Assembly (NCBI GenBank): GCA_903813345.2
Contig: CAIIXF020000004.1
Location: 18,087,513 to 18,151,512, forward strand
Origin: Owenia fusiformis
Taxonomy: Eukaryota; Annelida; Polychaeta; Sabellida; Oweniidae
DNA: 64,000 nt
Reading direction: 5' to 3'
The notes beneath the pieces were generated by a model. That model saw nothing but the letters and a program-made list of their open reading frames with translations. It was not told the DNA's origin and made no database searches. Below, piece after piece: positions 27,401 to 36,857 of the stretch. Numbering within the stretch: the first letter of the stretch is position 1; every line of letters begins with the position of its first letter. A program made the position numbers and the translations under genes.

Positions 27401-29526
27401 TGATGATTGGACTCTACAGATTGAAATTGATACTTTGCCAGATTGACCGTTGCAAAAAGTTTCATTGAAAATATGTTCTATTGGTGATTTCGTTTCCTAA
27501 GATGATTTTGTAGAAAATATTTTGCAATGTGTGAAAAGAATTGAAGCCCAAGACTCAATGCATTGTGTAATGACCATTCATTCCAGGCGTTGTTTCCTAA
27601 AATCGACACTCGATGCTTTGCATCTCGAGATTTAGAAAACAACACCTTCAAGGAATGGCCATTCCAAATTGCACTGAGTCCAGGGCTTAAGTTCTTAAAT
27701 GTTGATTCCATTATATTTCAGCGTATGTGAATACATGGGATACGGGCAACAATACGATGGACTACAAGTGTGTCATTGTAGATGGCTACCACAGGAGCCT
27801 CAAGACTGAATCGTGTGGGCTCAGCAATTGGTTTATGTGTGCTAAGCCTTTAGGTACGATTGCTACGATTGCTACTATAGCTTATGACAGATTCATGTGT
27901 TTAGGAATTCCAGTTGATATGTACAGTGCACATAACTAAGTATTTACTAAATATCTAAATTATTTTTCAGACCCTGACACTCTAACACCGCCTCCAACAC
28001 CAGCTCCGTATATTCCCTGGCAACAGCAAATCTATCTGTTCTTTCAAGATTCAAATAATGTCGTAATGTGTCTCGTACTCCCATTGCTAGGATGTTGCTA
28101 TGGAGGATCATGTCTGATATACTTGTTCGCTAAACTGTGCAAGGCTTGTCGACAGCGAAAACGCAGGGCTCTTTTTGTTGAGAACCAAACAACGGAACCT
28201 ACAGTTGGCACTGGCTATACCAAAATAAACACTGACTTTTATAATGGTGCAACTATGGATGCATGCGATAACAAGTCTCTCTTGGCTAATGACTCGATGC
28301 TTCACATTGAGGATGGCTATGTCGCTAAGGAGTATAACGATGACGACCAGGCACCACATGATAGTTTAGAAGGTTCAACAACCTCAACGACCGCTCTACT
28401 TGAAAAAGAAAGCATGTCACGAAAATCTGCTAAAGACAACGAGATTGATGAAGGTTTACAGGAAGTACCAGGTGCGATTACGCCTCGTGAGGATAACGTG
28501 GTTGCCACAGAGAATGAAACGATAATTGACAATGACAAAGCTAGTAAAACTAAAAAGAAAAAGGTAGGCAAGGGAAAGAAAGCAAAAGCAGCAGCAAGTG
28601 CTGTATCGAAATTATCAAAACGAAGTAAAGCGGGAAGTCGAGCTAAATCTAACACATCTATGGCAATTGAAGAAGATGGTGGTGAAGCATCTACTCCTAC
28701 AAAGGAAAAGAAAAAGAAGAAAGATAAAGACGAAACGTCTGATAAAGATGAGTCAAAGATTACTAAAAAGAAAAAGAAGGGTCAAGAGAGCAAGGTGGCG
28801 GCAGATAGTCCGACGGAAGCCGCTATTAAGAAATCAAAGCGCAAACTAAAGGCCGCTGCAGCCGCCGCAATCGCCGTAACAGCGACAGAAACAGAAAAGT
28901 CAGAGAAGAATTTCGAAGAACTTGAAGAGGAAAAGAAGACACCAAAGAAGGGAAAGAAAAAGGCAAAACGGTCTGATTTATCAGCTAAAGCAAGCGATAA
29001 AAAATCACAATCAGTACGGTCAACTGATTCAGGGTTTGAGGAGCCGACCGAAGCACAAAGCAAAAAAGAAAAGCCGAAGGAAATCAGAGAGGAATCACGT
29101 GATGATCTCCGCGAAGCAGATGATATTATTCAAGACCTGGATAAAGACTTCCAGCCAAAGAAAAGGAAACAGTCTGCTGACATAGTTCATATACCAGGGC
29201 CGCCAAAAGCTGGCCGACGCCAAGATCGGGGTGGCTCCGCGAACGCCTACGTACCATCGATGATGGAAAGATCATATTCTTCAGGAAATGATTTTAGTGA
29301 CATACGCCGACCTCGAACGCCAGTCACAATGTCAGATATTCTTGCTGCTAACGCTGGTGCACGTGGTGAAGGCACGGGTCAAGCGTGGGGTGATGGTGGT
29401 GGGGAACCTGTAAACTTAACAGATGTTCCGATTCGTGAAATACTGCGACTCAAAGCTATGGTCAAGGAGGCGTCTGGAGAGCAGTCAGCGCCGAGGCGAC
29501 CGAAGCGTCGAGTGATAGCGTCATAG
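12398..29526 (+). CDS. WSC plus C-type-lectin-like membrane protein with Lys-rich tail, seven exons
   Basis: Exons are 12398-12473, 19455-19655, 19853-19945, 25941-26121, 26514-26596, 27722-27853 and 27971-29526; phases run 1,1,1,2,1,1 and the 2322 nt give exactly 773 codons plus TAG. Residues 1-30 are a signal peptide (RRMYLILLINIGNTFIIF core). Residues 30-123 form a WSC domain (HLGCYP, FAGLQ, ECGTKCPG, CGG). Residues 125-256 are a C-type-lectin-like domain with WERARREC, VWIGIYQ, DYKC and SNWFMC, but no EPN/QPD or WND calcium motif, so calcium-dependent sugar binding is doubtful. A Pro-rich stalk precedes one membrane segment at about 285-310 with LGCCYGGSC and CKAC (possible palmitoylation). 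The 460-residue tail is rich in KKKK clusters, Glu and Ser. WSC and lectin-like modules suggest extracellular carbohydrate or protein recognition. The first exon joins across a 7 kb intron and is the least certain part. Confidence 0.85.
12474..15050. other. First part of intron 1, nothing recognised
   Basis: AT-rich intron without a supported exon or clear repeat. It has a 10-C run near 13447. Confidence 0.5.
15051..16363. mobile_element. 1.3 kb element with about 85-bp inverted ends
   Basis: The left end (TTATAACTCTCACGGTGCCC...) and the right end (...GGGCACCGTGACTCTCGG...TTATAACA) are inverse complements over about 85 bp. Both contain repeated GCGCGCAGTTTG / CAAACTGCGTGC motifs, which recur as subterminal repeats near 15480, 15875 and 15910. 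There is no transposase, so it is a non-autonomous DNA transposon of unassigned family, in intron 1 of the receptor gene. Confidence 0.7.
16477..16589. repeat. 113-bp palindrome
   Basis: TTATGTCACTATCGTGGCAT and its inverse (ATATGTGCCACGATAGTGACATAA side) form near-perfect arms around a centre with CCCGACCTTGGGAGG. A second inverted pair, TTATAACATACC at 16595-16606 and GGTATGTTATAA at 16834-16845, follows directly and may belong to the same MITE. Confidence 0.75.
17048..17155. repeat. 108-bp palindrome
   Basis: Arms around GAGGTGATATTGATAT and ATATCAATATCACC, extended outward by imperfect GAATATTATTTTTATCTAC and its inverse. A hairpin-type MITE. Confidence 0.65.
17507..18570. repeat. Inverted repeat enclosing a palindromic-family arm
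   Basis: Outer arms 17507-17649 and 18466-18570 are inverse copies containing CTCCTAGACTTCCA, AACTACGTTCCTTG and ACCACCATTTCCTC. Between them, 17848-18365 is a single-arm copy of the 21.1-22.0 kb palindrome family and ends in that family's terminal hairpin (18238-18362, CACTTCTTTATC-type core). Confidence 0.7.
18590..19385. repeat. Degenerate minisatellite, unit about 32-38 bp
   Basis: Many copies of a unit like GGACAACAATTTTCCTTATT followed by GCACTAAAA. A larger block of about 190 bp (with TTCTTCGTTGGACATCA and CATGACTAAAAA) recurs around 18830, 19020 and 19220, so there is a higher-order pattern. It ends about 70 bp before exon 2 of the receptor gene. Confidence 0.8.
19455..19655 (+). CDS. 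WSC exon A of receptor gene
   Basis: Symmetrical phase 1-1 exon with acceptor GCATTTCAG and donor G|GTAAAT. It encodes the first two thirds of the WSC domain: YKHLGCYP, a Cys at VEECRDRG, then YPFAGLQ and SYCSD. Confidence 0.85.
19853..19945 (+). CDS. WSC exon B of receptor gene
   Basis: Phase 1-1 exon of 93 nt with acceptor TTTTGTTTTCAG and donor G|GTAAGG. It encodes the end of the WSC domain: ECGTKCPGSG, TCGG and IDLYY. Confidence 0.85.
19970..20480. repeat. Minisatellite built on CTAAGTCCGGG
   Basis: Tandem degenerate units around TCTAAGTCCGGGTTGG and GCCTTAGTCTGGATTGAGCG, with period about 33 bp and pairs about 66 bp. It is markedly richer in G+C than its surroundings and lies at the 5' end of intron 3. 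Confidence 0.8.
21111..22018. mobile_element. 0.9 kb palindrome with palindromic ends
   Basis: Arms 21111-21556 and 21606-22018 are inverse complements around a spacer of about 50 nt. Each outer end is a smaller hairpin (21116-21236 and 21917-22005) starting with GTACCTGTGCAAGATCG and its inverse and built round CTTCTTTATCGAGTC. The arms carry ATGACGTCATAAC and CACACGTGCAAGATG. A single-arm copy exists at 17848-18365 in the same gene. It has no coding capacity and is most likely a foldback transposon family. Confidence 0.75.
22019..23716. other. Middle of intron 3, nothing recognised
   Basis: AT-rich intron. There is one short inverted pair, AAGCAGTAGAGA near 22441 and TCTCTACTGCT near 22504. 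No exon or RNA gene supported. Confidence 0.5.
23717..24706. mobile_element. hAT-type DNA transposon relic with perfect 8-bp TSD
   Basis: The body 23725-24698 (974 bp) is flanked by ATACAATT at 23717-23724 and 24699-24706. The ends are TAGAGG...ACGGTA and TACCGT...CCTCTA. An 8-bp duplication and (C/T)AGAGG-type ends are hallmarks of hAT elements. Inside, 24064-24132 (plus strand) encodes ATLLHPTYKKM followed by a stop, resembling the conserved ATxLDPRYK part of hAT transposases. A Thr/Pro-rich frame at 24330-24522 may be its C-terminus. It is internally deleted and non-autonomous. Confidence 0.85.
24064..24132 (+). pseudogene. hAT transposase fragment
   Basis: The short open frame contains ATLLHPTYKKM, comparable to the ATFLDPRYK segment near the C-terminal half of hAT transposases, and ends at TAA. 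The rest of the transposase is missing. Confidence 0.5.
24726..24822. repeat. 97-bp palindrome with CCCTCGG motifs
   Basis: Near-perfect arms GGATACAGAGTTTATCCCTC and its inverse, with AAATATGTGTATC / GATACACATATTT inside and the centre CGGTCCCCGTGGTCCC. It starts 20 bp after the hAT target duplication. Confidence 0.8.
24832..25940. other. End of intron 3, nothing recognised
   Basis: AT-rich intron leading to the acceptor of the first lectin-domain exon. No repeat or exon supported. Confidence 0.5.
25941..26121 (+). CDS. Lectin-like domain exon 1
   Basis: Acceptor CTTCATTTTCAG and donor CC|GTATGT (phase 1 to 2). It encodes the start of the C-type-lectin-like fold: LNWERARREC, then DNDLLVF and an Asn/Thr-rich stretch with N-glycosylation sequons (NTT twice). 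Confidence 0.85.
26153..26180. repeat. G-run cluster 32 bp after a splice donor
   Basis: Runs of 5, 12 and 4 G lie on the coding strand just inside intron 4. The RNA could form a G-quadruplex near the 5' splice site. Confidence 0.6.
26514..26596 (+). CDS. Lectin-like domain exon 2
   Basis: Acceptor TTGTACTTCCAG and donor G|GTAAGC (phase 2 to 1). It encodes DEEVWIGIYQHG, matching the WIGL strand of C-type lectin domains. Confidence 0.85.
27722..27853 (+). CDS. Lectin-like domain exon 3
   Basis: Acceptor TATATTTCAG and donor G|GTACGA (phase 1-1). It encodes NTWDTGNN, DYKC, ESC and NWFMCAKP: the last three conserved cysteines, without the WND calcium site. Confidence 0.85.
27971..29526 (+). 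CDS. Stalk, membrane segment and cytoplasmic tail exon
   Basis: The acceptor TATTTTTCAG is followed by DPDTLTPPPTPAP (stalk). The hydrophobic segment VVMCLVLPLLGCCYGG continues to LFAKLC, then KACRQRKRRALF marks the cytoplasmic side. The tail has several basic clusters (for example KTKKKKVGKGKKAK and KKGKKKAKR), poly-Ala, acidic runs, the repeated NxTxx/DxxD-rich stretch and the C-terminus RRPKRRVIAS. TAG is at 29524-29526. Confidence 0.9.
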
Positions 29527-29739
29527 AGTGACAATGAGTCGCAACACAATCAATTCACAATTCAATCACAGCAATTTTAGGCTGATGACCTACTCATTAA
29601 AAGGATGATAGTTCTGTGATAAATCCGTCCAAATGATAGTATAATGCATCATTATAGCCGGTGAAACGTATCTTATTCCCCGTCCCGGAGATTACTAGCC
29701 TACTCCCTTTTCATATGGCTTGGAGTGGCTCTTACTGGA

Positions 29740-29745
29740 AATAAA
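29740..29745 (+). terminator. Polyadenylation signal AATAAA of receptor gene
   Basis: AATAAA about 215 nt after the stop codon, a reasonable 3' UTR length. No competing signal lies closer. Confidence 0.5.
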
Positions 29746-29850
29746 CAAAACGTGAAAAATGTTGTAATTAAGAACTGTTAAAACCAATAGAGGAGAGAAA
29801 TTAAACTCTTGGAACACGCATTCCTGATATTCCTGATACAGGAATCAAAA

Positions 29851-30061
29851 TATACTCCTTTCCATAAGTTTGGCAACAGGAATTCCCCTTTGGGATTATT
29901 TATTAAAGCTTATACATGTTTGGCGATTTATAATAATTCATCAAATTTTGTTATTTCCCGAATTTTTGTAACTCAGGAACACACTGGCAGACTTTGATAC
30001 ATCCATGTTTGCTATCCAAAGAAAACCTCTTCCGATTCCCAAACTTATGGATGAGAGTGTA
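29851..30061. mobile_element. 207-bp MITE with mariner-like ends
   Basis: The left tip TACTCCTTTCCATAAGTTTGG and right tip CCAAACTTATGGATGAGAGTG are flanked by TA on both sides. The tips and the inner TTGGCGATTT motif match the left end of the 5.4 kb element at 39823, so this looks like a deleted relative. TA duplication fits Tc1/mariner. Confidence 0.7.
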
Positions 30062-32283
30062 CATGCGTTACACTTAGTTCGAACTATCACAATGATGTAG
30101 TTTCTATCTAGCTGAACAAAGCTGAATTAATAGATGTCACTACTGGCATTAGTTGTTTTAGTTGGGCCAGACTGTCATTTACAATGTTAAAAGCTTGCAA
30201 TAGTCACTTAGTTTCATGATTTATCAAAAACTGTTGGTTGAATCTGTCTAGAACTCGAATGGCATACTTAGGGATGACCATGTTAATGTACATATTGTGA
30301 TTAACCGTAGTTTTAGAGAACTTCTTTGGCTCAAGATATTTTTAGAATAGTTAAAAAAGCAAGGAAAATGATTTGAATAACAAAACTGTAATAAATCAAA
30401 GTTATTATGGTAGAACACTTTTCACTGAATTCAAATGTGCTATTAAAAAGAAGAAAAAGAAGAAATAGTGAGATTTCAAAGCTATATAGAAACTCCTCCT
30501 TTCATAATTAGATTTGGAATCTTGGTTTGAATTTAATTTTGATTGATCATATGTTATTAGATTTATGACATAAATGTTGTAACGTTATTATTTTCTCCCA
30601 ACTGCTGATGGTTTTAGAATTGATCCTATCGAAAAACTTTAATTCTCGACATGCTATTTGATCATATTCAATTGCCGAGCCAAGAATACTAATATGAAGG
30701 ACTGGAGGGGTCTTTGAAGACAAACCCCTTCTATAATGACGTTCCAGTCGGAATATCGAAAGAAATTATTTTACTCATAAACTCTGTTTCTGATTGATTA
30801 TTTTTGTAAACAAGTCGTTACATATAAACTTTATTTATTGTGTCAATAACAATTGAATTACACCTGCAATTAATAATTCATCAAATGCGGTGTAAAAGTA
30901 GGTTTACTCTTTGCAGCTAGGAAATACGACCGTGGTGTATTCACCTTGCTGCACCGTCCAAAGGTATTGAACTCAATAGAGTCAATATATCCTATATCTA
31001 TGATTGCAGTTCGGATAATGGAGAATGAGCGGTGTCAAATGGATTTCAATTAATAGACGTGTGGATTAATCTCATCCATATCTATAGTCAGACGCACTTG
31101 GGATGCAATTTCTGATGAAAGTCGATCCGTTATGTAACTTCTAAAGTGATTTGTTGTATATACGGAAAGGTCGGGAGACTAAATATTGATTCATAATATG
31201 TATCATAACTACTACTTTAAATATGTCTACGTAGTGTTCTATTCGAATTCGCTTTGTACTTTGTACGTCTCTTCACCCAAGCAGTCGTGCTTGATGTTTC
31301 ATATAAAGCACACCGTAATACTGTCGTCAAAGGTGTCGCTTTGTGCTTTGTACATCTCAAGCTATACCCAAGCAGTCGTGCTTGATGTTTCATATAATGC
31401 ACACTGAACAAACAATGTAAATTTCTAACAGATTTTTTTTCAAATTTATATAGAAAAACTACAACGTCGGCAAAAAATAAGCATTTCTGACATTCAAAAT
31501 AACTTATATTAATGACTTTGTAACTGATGTAAATTGCTTGAACTCTCAGGCATGTCAACAATCTACTGTATTCTATGTTTTGCATGTACAAGACTTTATA
31601 TAAATATTGAAATATACACATTTTGGATTGTACTAAAAAGTTCAGGAACGATTTAAAATGAGGCAATTGGAAAATGTTCTGTCTGAATCCTCCCTGTTTC
31701 GTTGATTTTTCCATGTAAATAGACTACTGGTCGATATTTTCATTGTGAATAAACGATAAAGTGCTACATAAAAATAGCAGTGTTTCCAATAGGTTTAATT
31801 TTATGCTATCAATTTAACCGAGTAACTTCTACAGTGATGAAGCTTTAAAAATGTCAGGATTTAATCACCATAGCAACAAATAATATTAAACTTATACAAT
31901 TTTATTTATTGCCTTGGGATCTTATAGATGCAAATAGTAATCGTGATTACGCATTAAGAGGAAACAACATTGAATTGAAATTAATTCTGCAGTCTTATGG
32001 ATTCCGTCACAATGTCAGACTATATTCCAGAGAATAACATATATGGAGTTTAATATTTTTTTACACTCATAGAATTCATTTTTTCAATTTTCAATTTAAA
32101 GAACACTGAGTTTTATTTTTGATAAAAGATTAGACATTATTTATAGAATTGTGATATCAAATAAACATTAATCATGTATCGTTCTAAGCTGTGAAATAAA
32201 TCTATGAATCCGTCCATCTATTCAACTATTTGTTTACTTTTCGACCTAGAATACTTTGTTATTGGGTAACCCACCGAGTATAC
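30062..32283. other. Intergenic, tandem duplication only
   Basis: No gene recognised. At 31250-31312 and 31338-31405 a block ending CCCAAGCAGTCGTGCTTGAT and then GTTTCATATAA is repeated directly, about 88 bp apart. Confidence 0.5.
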
Positions 32284-33101
32284 TACTCTGCATGGACTGC
32301 ATAGCATAGAATATATAGTATAGACTACATTGCATTAGCCCCACGGCACAGAATAGAATACACAGCATAGACTAAATATCATTATAAAGTCCGCACCATA
32401 ATGCACAGCATAGACTACAAAGCATAAACCCCACGACATAGCATAGAACATACAGCATATACTTCATAGCATTAATATATCCACACGACATACTAGAGAA
32501 TACACAGCATAGACTAAATATCATTAAGTCCACGCTATAATGCACAGCATAGACTACAAAGCATAAAACTCCACGGCATAGCATAGGACATACAGCATAG
32601 ACTTCATAGCATTAATATATCCACACGACATACAAAAGAATACACAACATAGACTAAATATCATTAAGTCCACGCTATAATGCACAGCATAGACTACAAA
32701 GCATAAAACCCCACGGCATAGCATAGAACACAGCATAGACTTCATAGCATTAATATATCCACACGACATACAAGAGAATACACAGCATGGACTAAATATC
32801 ATTAAGTCCACGCTATATATAATGCACAGCATAGACTACAAAGCATAAAACCCCACGGCATAGCATAGAACATACAGCATAGACTTCATAGCATTAATAT
32901 ATCCACACGACATACAAGAGAATACACAGCATCGACTAAATATCATTAAGTCCACGCTATAATGCACAGCATAGACTGCAAAGCATAAAACCCCACGGTA
33001 TAGCATAGAACATACAGCATAGACTTCATAGCATTAACATATCCACACGACATACAAGAGAATACACAGCATAGACTAAATATCATTAAGTCCACGCTAT
33101 A
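32284..33101. repeat. 140-bp satellite array, left block
   Basis: Tandem copies with unit length 140 bp (for example 32542 to 32682), containing GCACAGCATAGACTAC, CCACGGCATAGCATAG, ATTAATATATCCACACGACA and ATTAAGTCCACGCTATAAT. The unit itself is built of shorter AGCATAGACT-like repeats. The left edge is degenerate and the right edge meets the LINE tail. Confidence 0.9.
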
Positions 33102-33270
33102 ATTTAATTTAATTTAATTTAATTATTTATTTACCTGTATTTAAACAGAGTGGTTTTACAAACATATTTACATTTGGTAACATCACACAATTAAATAAAA
33201 AGCTTCCATTTTAAATGGAATCATACTGTTTATGTTTTATGGGACATTGGTTCTTTCAAGAGTGTCTTTA

Positions 33271-36200
33271 TTATTTAATAATCAACTGTCCAACGTATTC
33301 TTTCAGAATGTTTGATCTAACAATAGTCATTTTATGCACTATACATGCAATACTTATCATATCATCGTCATCAATTTCACACTCGGGATATGCAAATATC
33401 TTATCTAGTACTTTAAAAGCACCGTATTTTCTTGTAATTAAACCTATTTGGTTACGATGTTCTTGCCATTTTGGACATCTCATGATAAAGTGATCAATTG
33501 TTTCTGTTTCGAACCTGTTACAGACAATACAAATACTATTTACACCTGAATTTTTTACGCGTAGATCGTGACAATCAGTGGCTAGTCTCACCATTGTTTT
33601 ACACTGCGGGGTATATTGTGGTTTTTTCCTTGCCAAGATCCACCAGACGCAGGGTTTCATAGATCCAAGGGATCCGACACGTATATTTACATCGGAAATG
33701 TTAACACATATATCATGGCGTCTATATAACGAACATGTTGCCTTGTAACCGTTTCTCTGGTAATTACCGATTGTGTTTTTAATCAGTCTCTTCCAATGAA
33801 GTTTAGAAGGAAATTGTGCTGTACGTATCATTTCTAGTAAGCTCTCTGTGAGGTCATATTTTACAACACAAGACCACATTCTGGAAATTGGGGAATCCCA
33901 TGATGCCAATCCTAGAGTTATATTCATGAGTCTTAACATTAATAAACGTTTATAAATATTCGAAAGTGGTAAAATAAGCATTCCAAATAACATAAGTAGC
34001 ATATCATAGTCAATTCTCCGCTTCATTGTGTTCCATCCCAGTGTCATGGTTGACGAGGGGTTGCTGGCGGATTTAGGAAAACTTTGTAATCTTCTCCCAA
34101 TTTGGCGCTGTGCCACTTCGAGTGTTTCAAGATCTTCAGGCTTATAGTTAATTATCTGGTCACCATAGAGCATTTTTGGCACGCTAAAGCTATTATACAG
34201 TTTTGATGCTACGAGTGGGGTAAGGCCACCAGTTCTATGACCTAATCCGAATAGTGAATATAGTTTTCGCTTTCCGCTTGATACAGCGTCTTTAACATGG
34301 TCCCTAAATACTCCATCTGTCGACAGTGGAATTCCGACATGCTTGGCAGATTTGGCATTTGGTATTTCGCCCGTTCCTAACCTGAACTGTGGGACCTCAG
34401 TATTTTTGCCATAGGTCAGGGCTACACATTTCCCAGGGTGTAAGGTGTATCGCCATTTGTTGCTGTGGGCATAAGCTAATTGCAGCATAGTGTTCATTGC
34501 ATTAGGGAAGATAGCAATGAGAGCAATGTCATCTGCGTATGCTATAGAGCCTGTGTTGATTCCCATGGTTTTTGCTCCAAGATTTAATTTTTCAAGGTCG
34601 TCCAACAAGTCACTTATGTAAAATTGATAGAGCAGCATACTGCTGACGGCTCCTTGAAATACCCCTTGGAGCACCGGGAAGGGTTCGGATACTCCCCCTG
34701 CTACTAGGATATTACATTCAAAGTTCTTGTACGAGTCATATAACAATCGCCAGAGTTTCCCTTTAATCCCGGCCTTATGGTACAGTTTGTAAAACAGGCC
34801 GTTTATCCAGCACGTATCAAAGGCAGATTTTATGTCTAATAACACCACGTGAACGGTGCTGTCACGATGGGTATTAAATCCAATTGTCTCATGCAGAAGT
34901 AGTGATGAGTGTAGCGAGGAGCACCCATCAAGACAACCTCCTTGTAGAGGATGTATAATCGACTTTAAACGCCAACTGTATCTTCCTAATATGATTTTGT
35001 CGTATAATTTCCGTATGACTGACATGAGTGTTATACCCCTGTGATGGTTAGTGTCAAGTACGTCCCGCACACCCCCTTTTAAGAGGGGGATGAGAGTTCC
35101 GGTACGAAAGGTTAAGGGTGTAAACTCGTTATTTATCACACTTTGAAATAGACATAGCAGAATCTCCAGAATTGGACCCCCGGCAAAACGTATATGCTCG
35201 ACCGTTATTCCGTCCGGCCCACTGGCTTTTCCAGGCTTCATTTTGGATAATGCTGAACTTATCTCCTCCATTGAAATGTCATATTCGAGAAAATCATTAT
35301 TATTAAGATGAGAAGTGTGAAGTAAGTCATTGACTTCTCGATCAACTTGATCCTTAAATTTATCATCAAATAGGGGGTCATCCCCGGGAGAAGCCAATGT
35401 TTTGAAATGATTGCGCCAAACTTCGCGAACCTGTTGTGCTTCAGTGACGATGATGCCATCTTTATTGCGAACTGATGAACTAGGCCTTGACTGTTGCCCT
35501 CTACTACGTCGAAGTAGGTGCCAAAAAAATCGTTGGTCAACACACTCTGATTCGTATAATTTAGCCATTTCAGCTCGCTCGTATTCCATTTCTGCCATGT
35601 AATATGCTTTTGAGAACGCCTTTTTAGCGAGTTTGTATTGTTGAAAAATATCACCCGACCTTGGTTTACCCGTATTGCGCCACTGATGCCATAATCTATT
35701 ACGCTCTTTTACCAAAACTGTTAGGTGTGGGGCCCAGAATGGCTTTTGATGCTTCTTAAATTGTTTAATTGGAAATATTACTTCGGCTGCTTGATGTAAA
35801 ATTGATATTATTACATTTAAATACTGATCTATTTCGGCATTTGATAACTTATCACCTTTCTTTTGAAACTCACTCTGCACGTATTGAACCATTGAGCTAC
35901 ACATATCAGCATAATTATTTTTCATTTCCCACGTGGCTTTGTCCCACGCTACACGTTTGAAACATGAAGATTTTACTGAAGATTCCACTTCTGTGTCACA
36001 TGTACTTTTTTCTATTTTGAGGACGGTAATAACAGGGAGGTGATCTGAAGATGCGCCGTAATTTGCACAAGTATTTAGAATAGTGCATTTATAAATGTGA
36101 GCCACTAGTGTGTTGGATACAATAACATGATCTATGTAGGATTTGTGACCACAGGCTGATTCAAACGTGTAGTTAGGGCCGTCGCAAAATTCTAGTAGGT

Positions 36201-36852
36201 CTGCTACAATTAAACCGTTTCGTAAAATAAACTCTTGAAACATTCTACCATTAGGGGTACCGCTGCCCCAACTACGACTACCGTTATGGATATTATACGG
36301 CAGATGGGCATTCATGTCCCCCAATAGTACAACATCCCCTTCACATGATACCTGATTAACATTATTTTCGAGCTCAAGTAGCACGTCCTCAAAATTGTCC
36401 TTTTTACACTGCTGTTGTGGGAGATATACTGAGAAGATATACAATGGGCGAGAATCATCATGCATACAGAATTTAACACAAATCATTCTATCATTTGATA
36501 AGGCTTTTAGAGGGTATACCTGTTTTGCTAAGGTTTTACGCCAAAACATTGCGACACCACCTGAACCAAACTTTAGACCACAGTCAGCGTTATCTATATG
36601 CTTGCTACTAATTGCATACATGCAAAAAACATTTTCATTGACATTTAATTGGTTAATATTGCAATCGTATAACATATGCTCACTAACTGCAACTATGTCA
36701 TTTTCATTTAATAGATCTTTAAGTGCATGTTTTGCCGTGTTTGCACCATTTAGGTTCCATTGTGCAAGCCTAAGATTCATCATGTTATGCGGTATTGACA
36801 CTGTTACTGCGATAACATATAGACAAACGAGTATGATATTTGTGAATAACAT
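33271..36852 (-). CDS. LINE ORF2: AP endonuclease and reverse transcriptase, intact frame
   Basis: 1193 codons without interruption. The endonuclease domain spans about residues 25-290 (LAQWNLNG, LLGDMNAH, YIDHVIVS, SDHLPVI). The reverse transcriptase follows with KPGKASGPDG, LLDIKSAFD (catalytic Asp at residue 673), PVLQGVFQGAVSS and YADD at 772-775. The C-terminus has a Cys/His knuckle, CIVCNRFETETIDHFIMRC. The protein would nick target DNA and copy its own RNA by target-primed reverse transcription. All core catalytic motifs are present, so the copy may be young, although the lost ORF1 would stop it acting alone. Confidence 0.92.
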   Translation of the reverse strand: MLFTNIILVCLYVIAVTVSIPHNMMNLRLAQWNLNGANTAKHALKDLLNENDIVAVSEHMLYDCNINQLNVNENVFCMYAISSKHIDNADCGLKFGSGGVAMFWRKTLAKQVYPLKALSNDRMICVKFCMHDDSRPLYIFSVYLPQQQCKKDNFEDVLLELENNVNQVSCEGDVVLLGDMNAHLPYNIHNGSRSWGSGTPNGRMFQEFILRNGLIVADLLEFCDGPNYTFESACGHKSYIDHVIVSNTLVAHIYKCTILNTCANYGASSDHLPVITVLKIEKSTCDTEVESSVKSSCFKRVAWDKATWEMKNNYADMCSSMVQYVQSEFQKKGDKLSNAEIDQYLNVIISILHQAAEVIFPIKQFKKHQKPFWAPHLTVLVKERNRLWHQWRNTGKPRSGDIFQQYKLAKKAFSKAYYMAEMEYERAEMAKLYESECVDQRFFWHLLRRSRGQQSRPSSSVRNKDGIIVTEAQQVREVWRNHFKTLASPGDDPLFDDKFKDQVDREVNDLLHTSHLNNNDFLEYDISMEEISSALSKMKPGKASGPDGITVEHIRFAGGPILEILLCLFQSVINNEFTPLTFRTGTLIPLLKGGVRDVLDTNHHRGITLMSVIRKLYDKIILGRYSWRLKSIIHPLQGGCLDGCSSLHSSLLLHETIGFNTHRDSTVHVVLLDIKSAFDTCWINGLFYKLYHKAGIKGKLWRLLYDSYKNFECNILVAGGVSEPFPVLQGVFQGAVSSMLLYQFYISDLLDDLEKLNLGAKTMGINTGSIAYADDIALIAIFPNAMNTMLQLAYAHSNKWRYTLHPGKCVALTYGKNTEVPQFRLGTGEIPNAKSAKHVGIPLSTDGVFRDHVKDAVSSGKRKLYSLFGLGHRTGGLTPLVASKLYNSFSVPKMLYGDQIINYKPEDLETLEVAQRQIGRRLQSFPKSASNPSSTMTLGWNTMKRRIDYDMLLMLFGMLILPLSNIYKRLLMLRLMNITLGLASWDSPISRMWSCVVKYDLTESLLEMIRTAQFPSKLHWKRLIKNTIGNYQRNGYKATCSLYRRHDICVNISDVNIRVGSLGSMKPCVWWILARKKPQYTPQCKTMVRLATDCHDLRVKNSGVNSICIVCNRFETETIDHFIMRCPKWQEHRNQIGLITRKYGAFKVLDKIFAYPECEIDDDDMISIACIVHKMTIVRSNILKEYVGQLIIK

Positions 36853-36857
36853 GATGA

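Noticed and set aside
28317-29063. Minus-strand and shifted frames over the receptor tail
   Set aside because: Mirror images of the Lys-codon-rich tail; the plus-strand frame continues the spliced protein.
31217-31714. 165-codon minus-strand frame
   Set aside because: Half of it reads the local tandem duplication; no recognisable domain or splice partners.
32372-32832. Open frames on the minus strand of the satellite rich in Met, Cys and Val
   Set aside because: They repeat with the 140-bp unit and exist only because the unit happens to lack stops; no independent evidence of coding.
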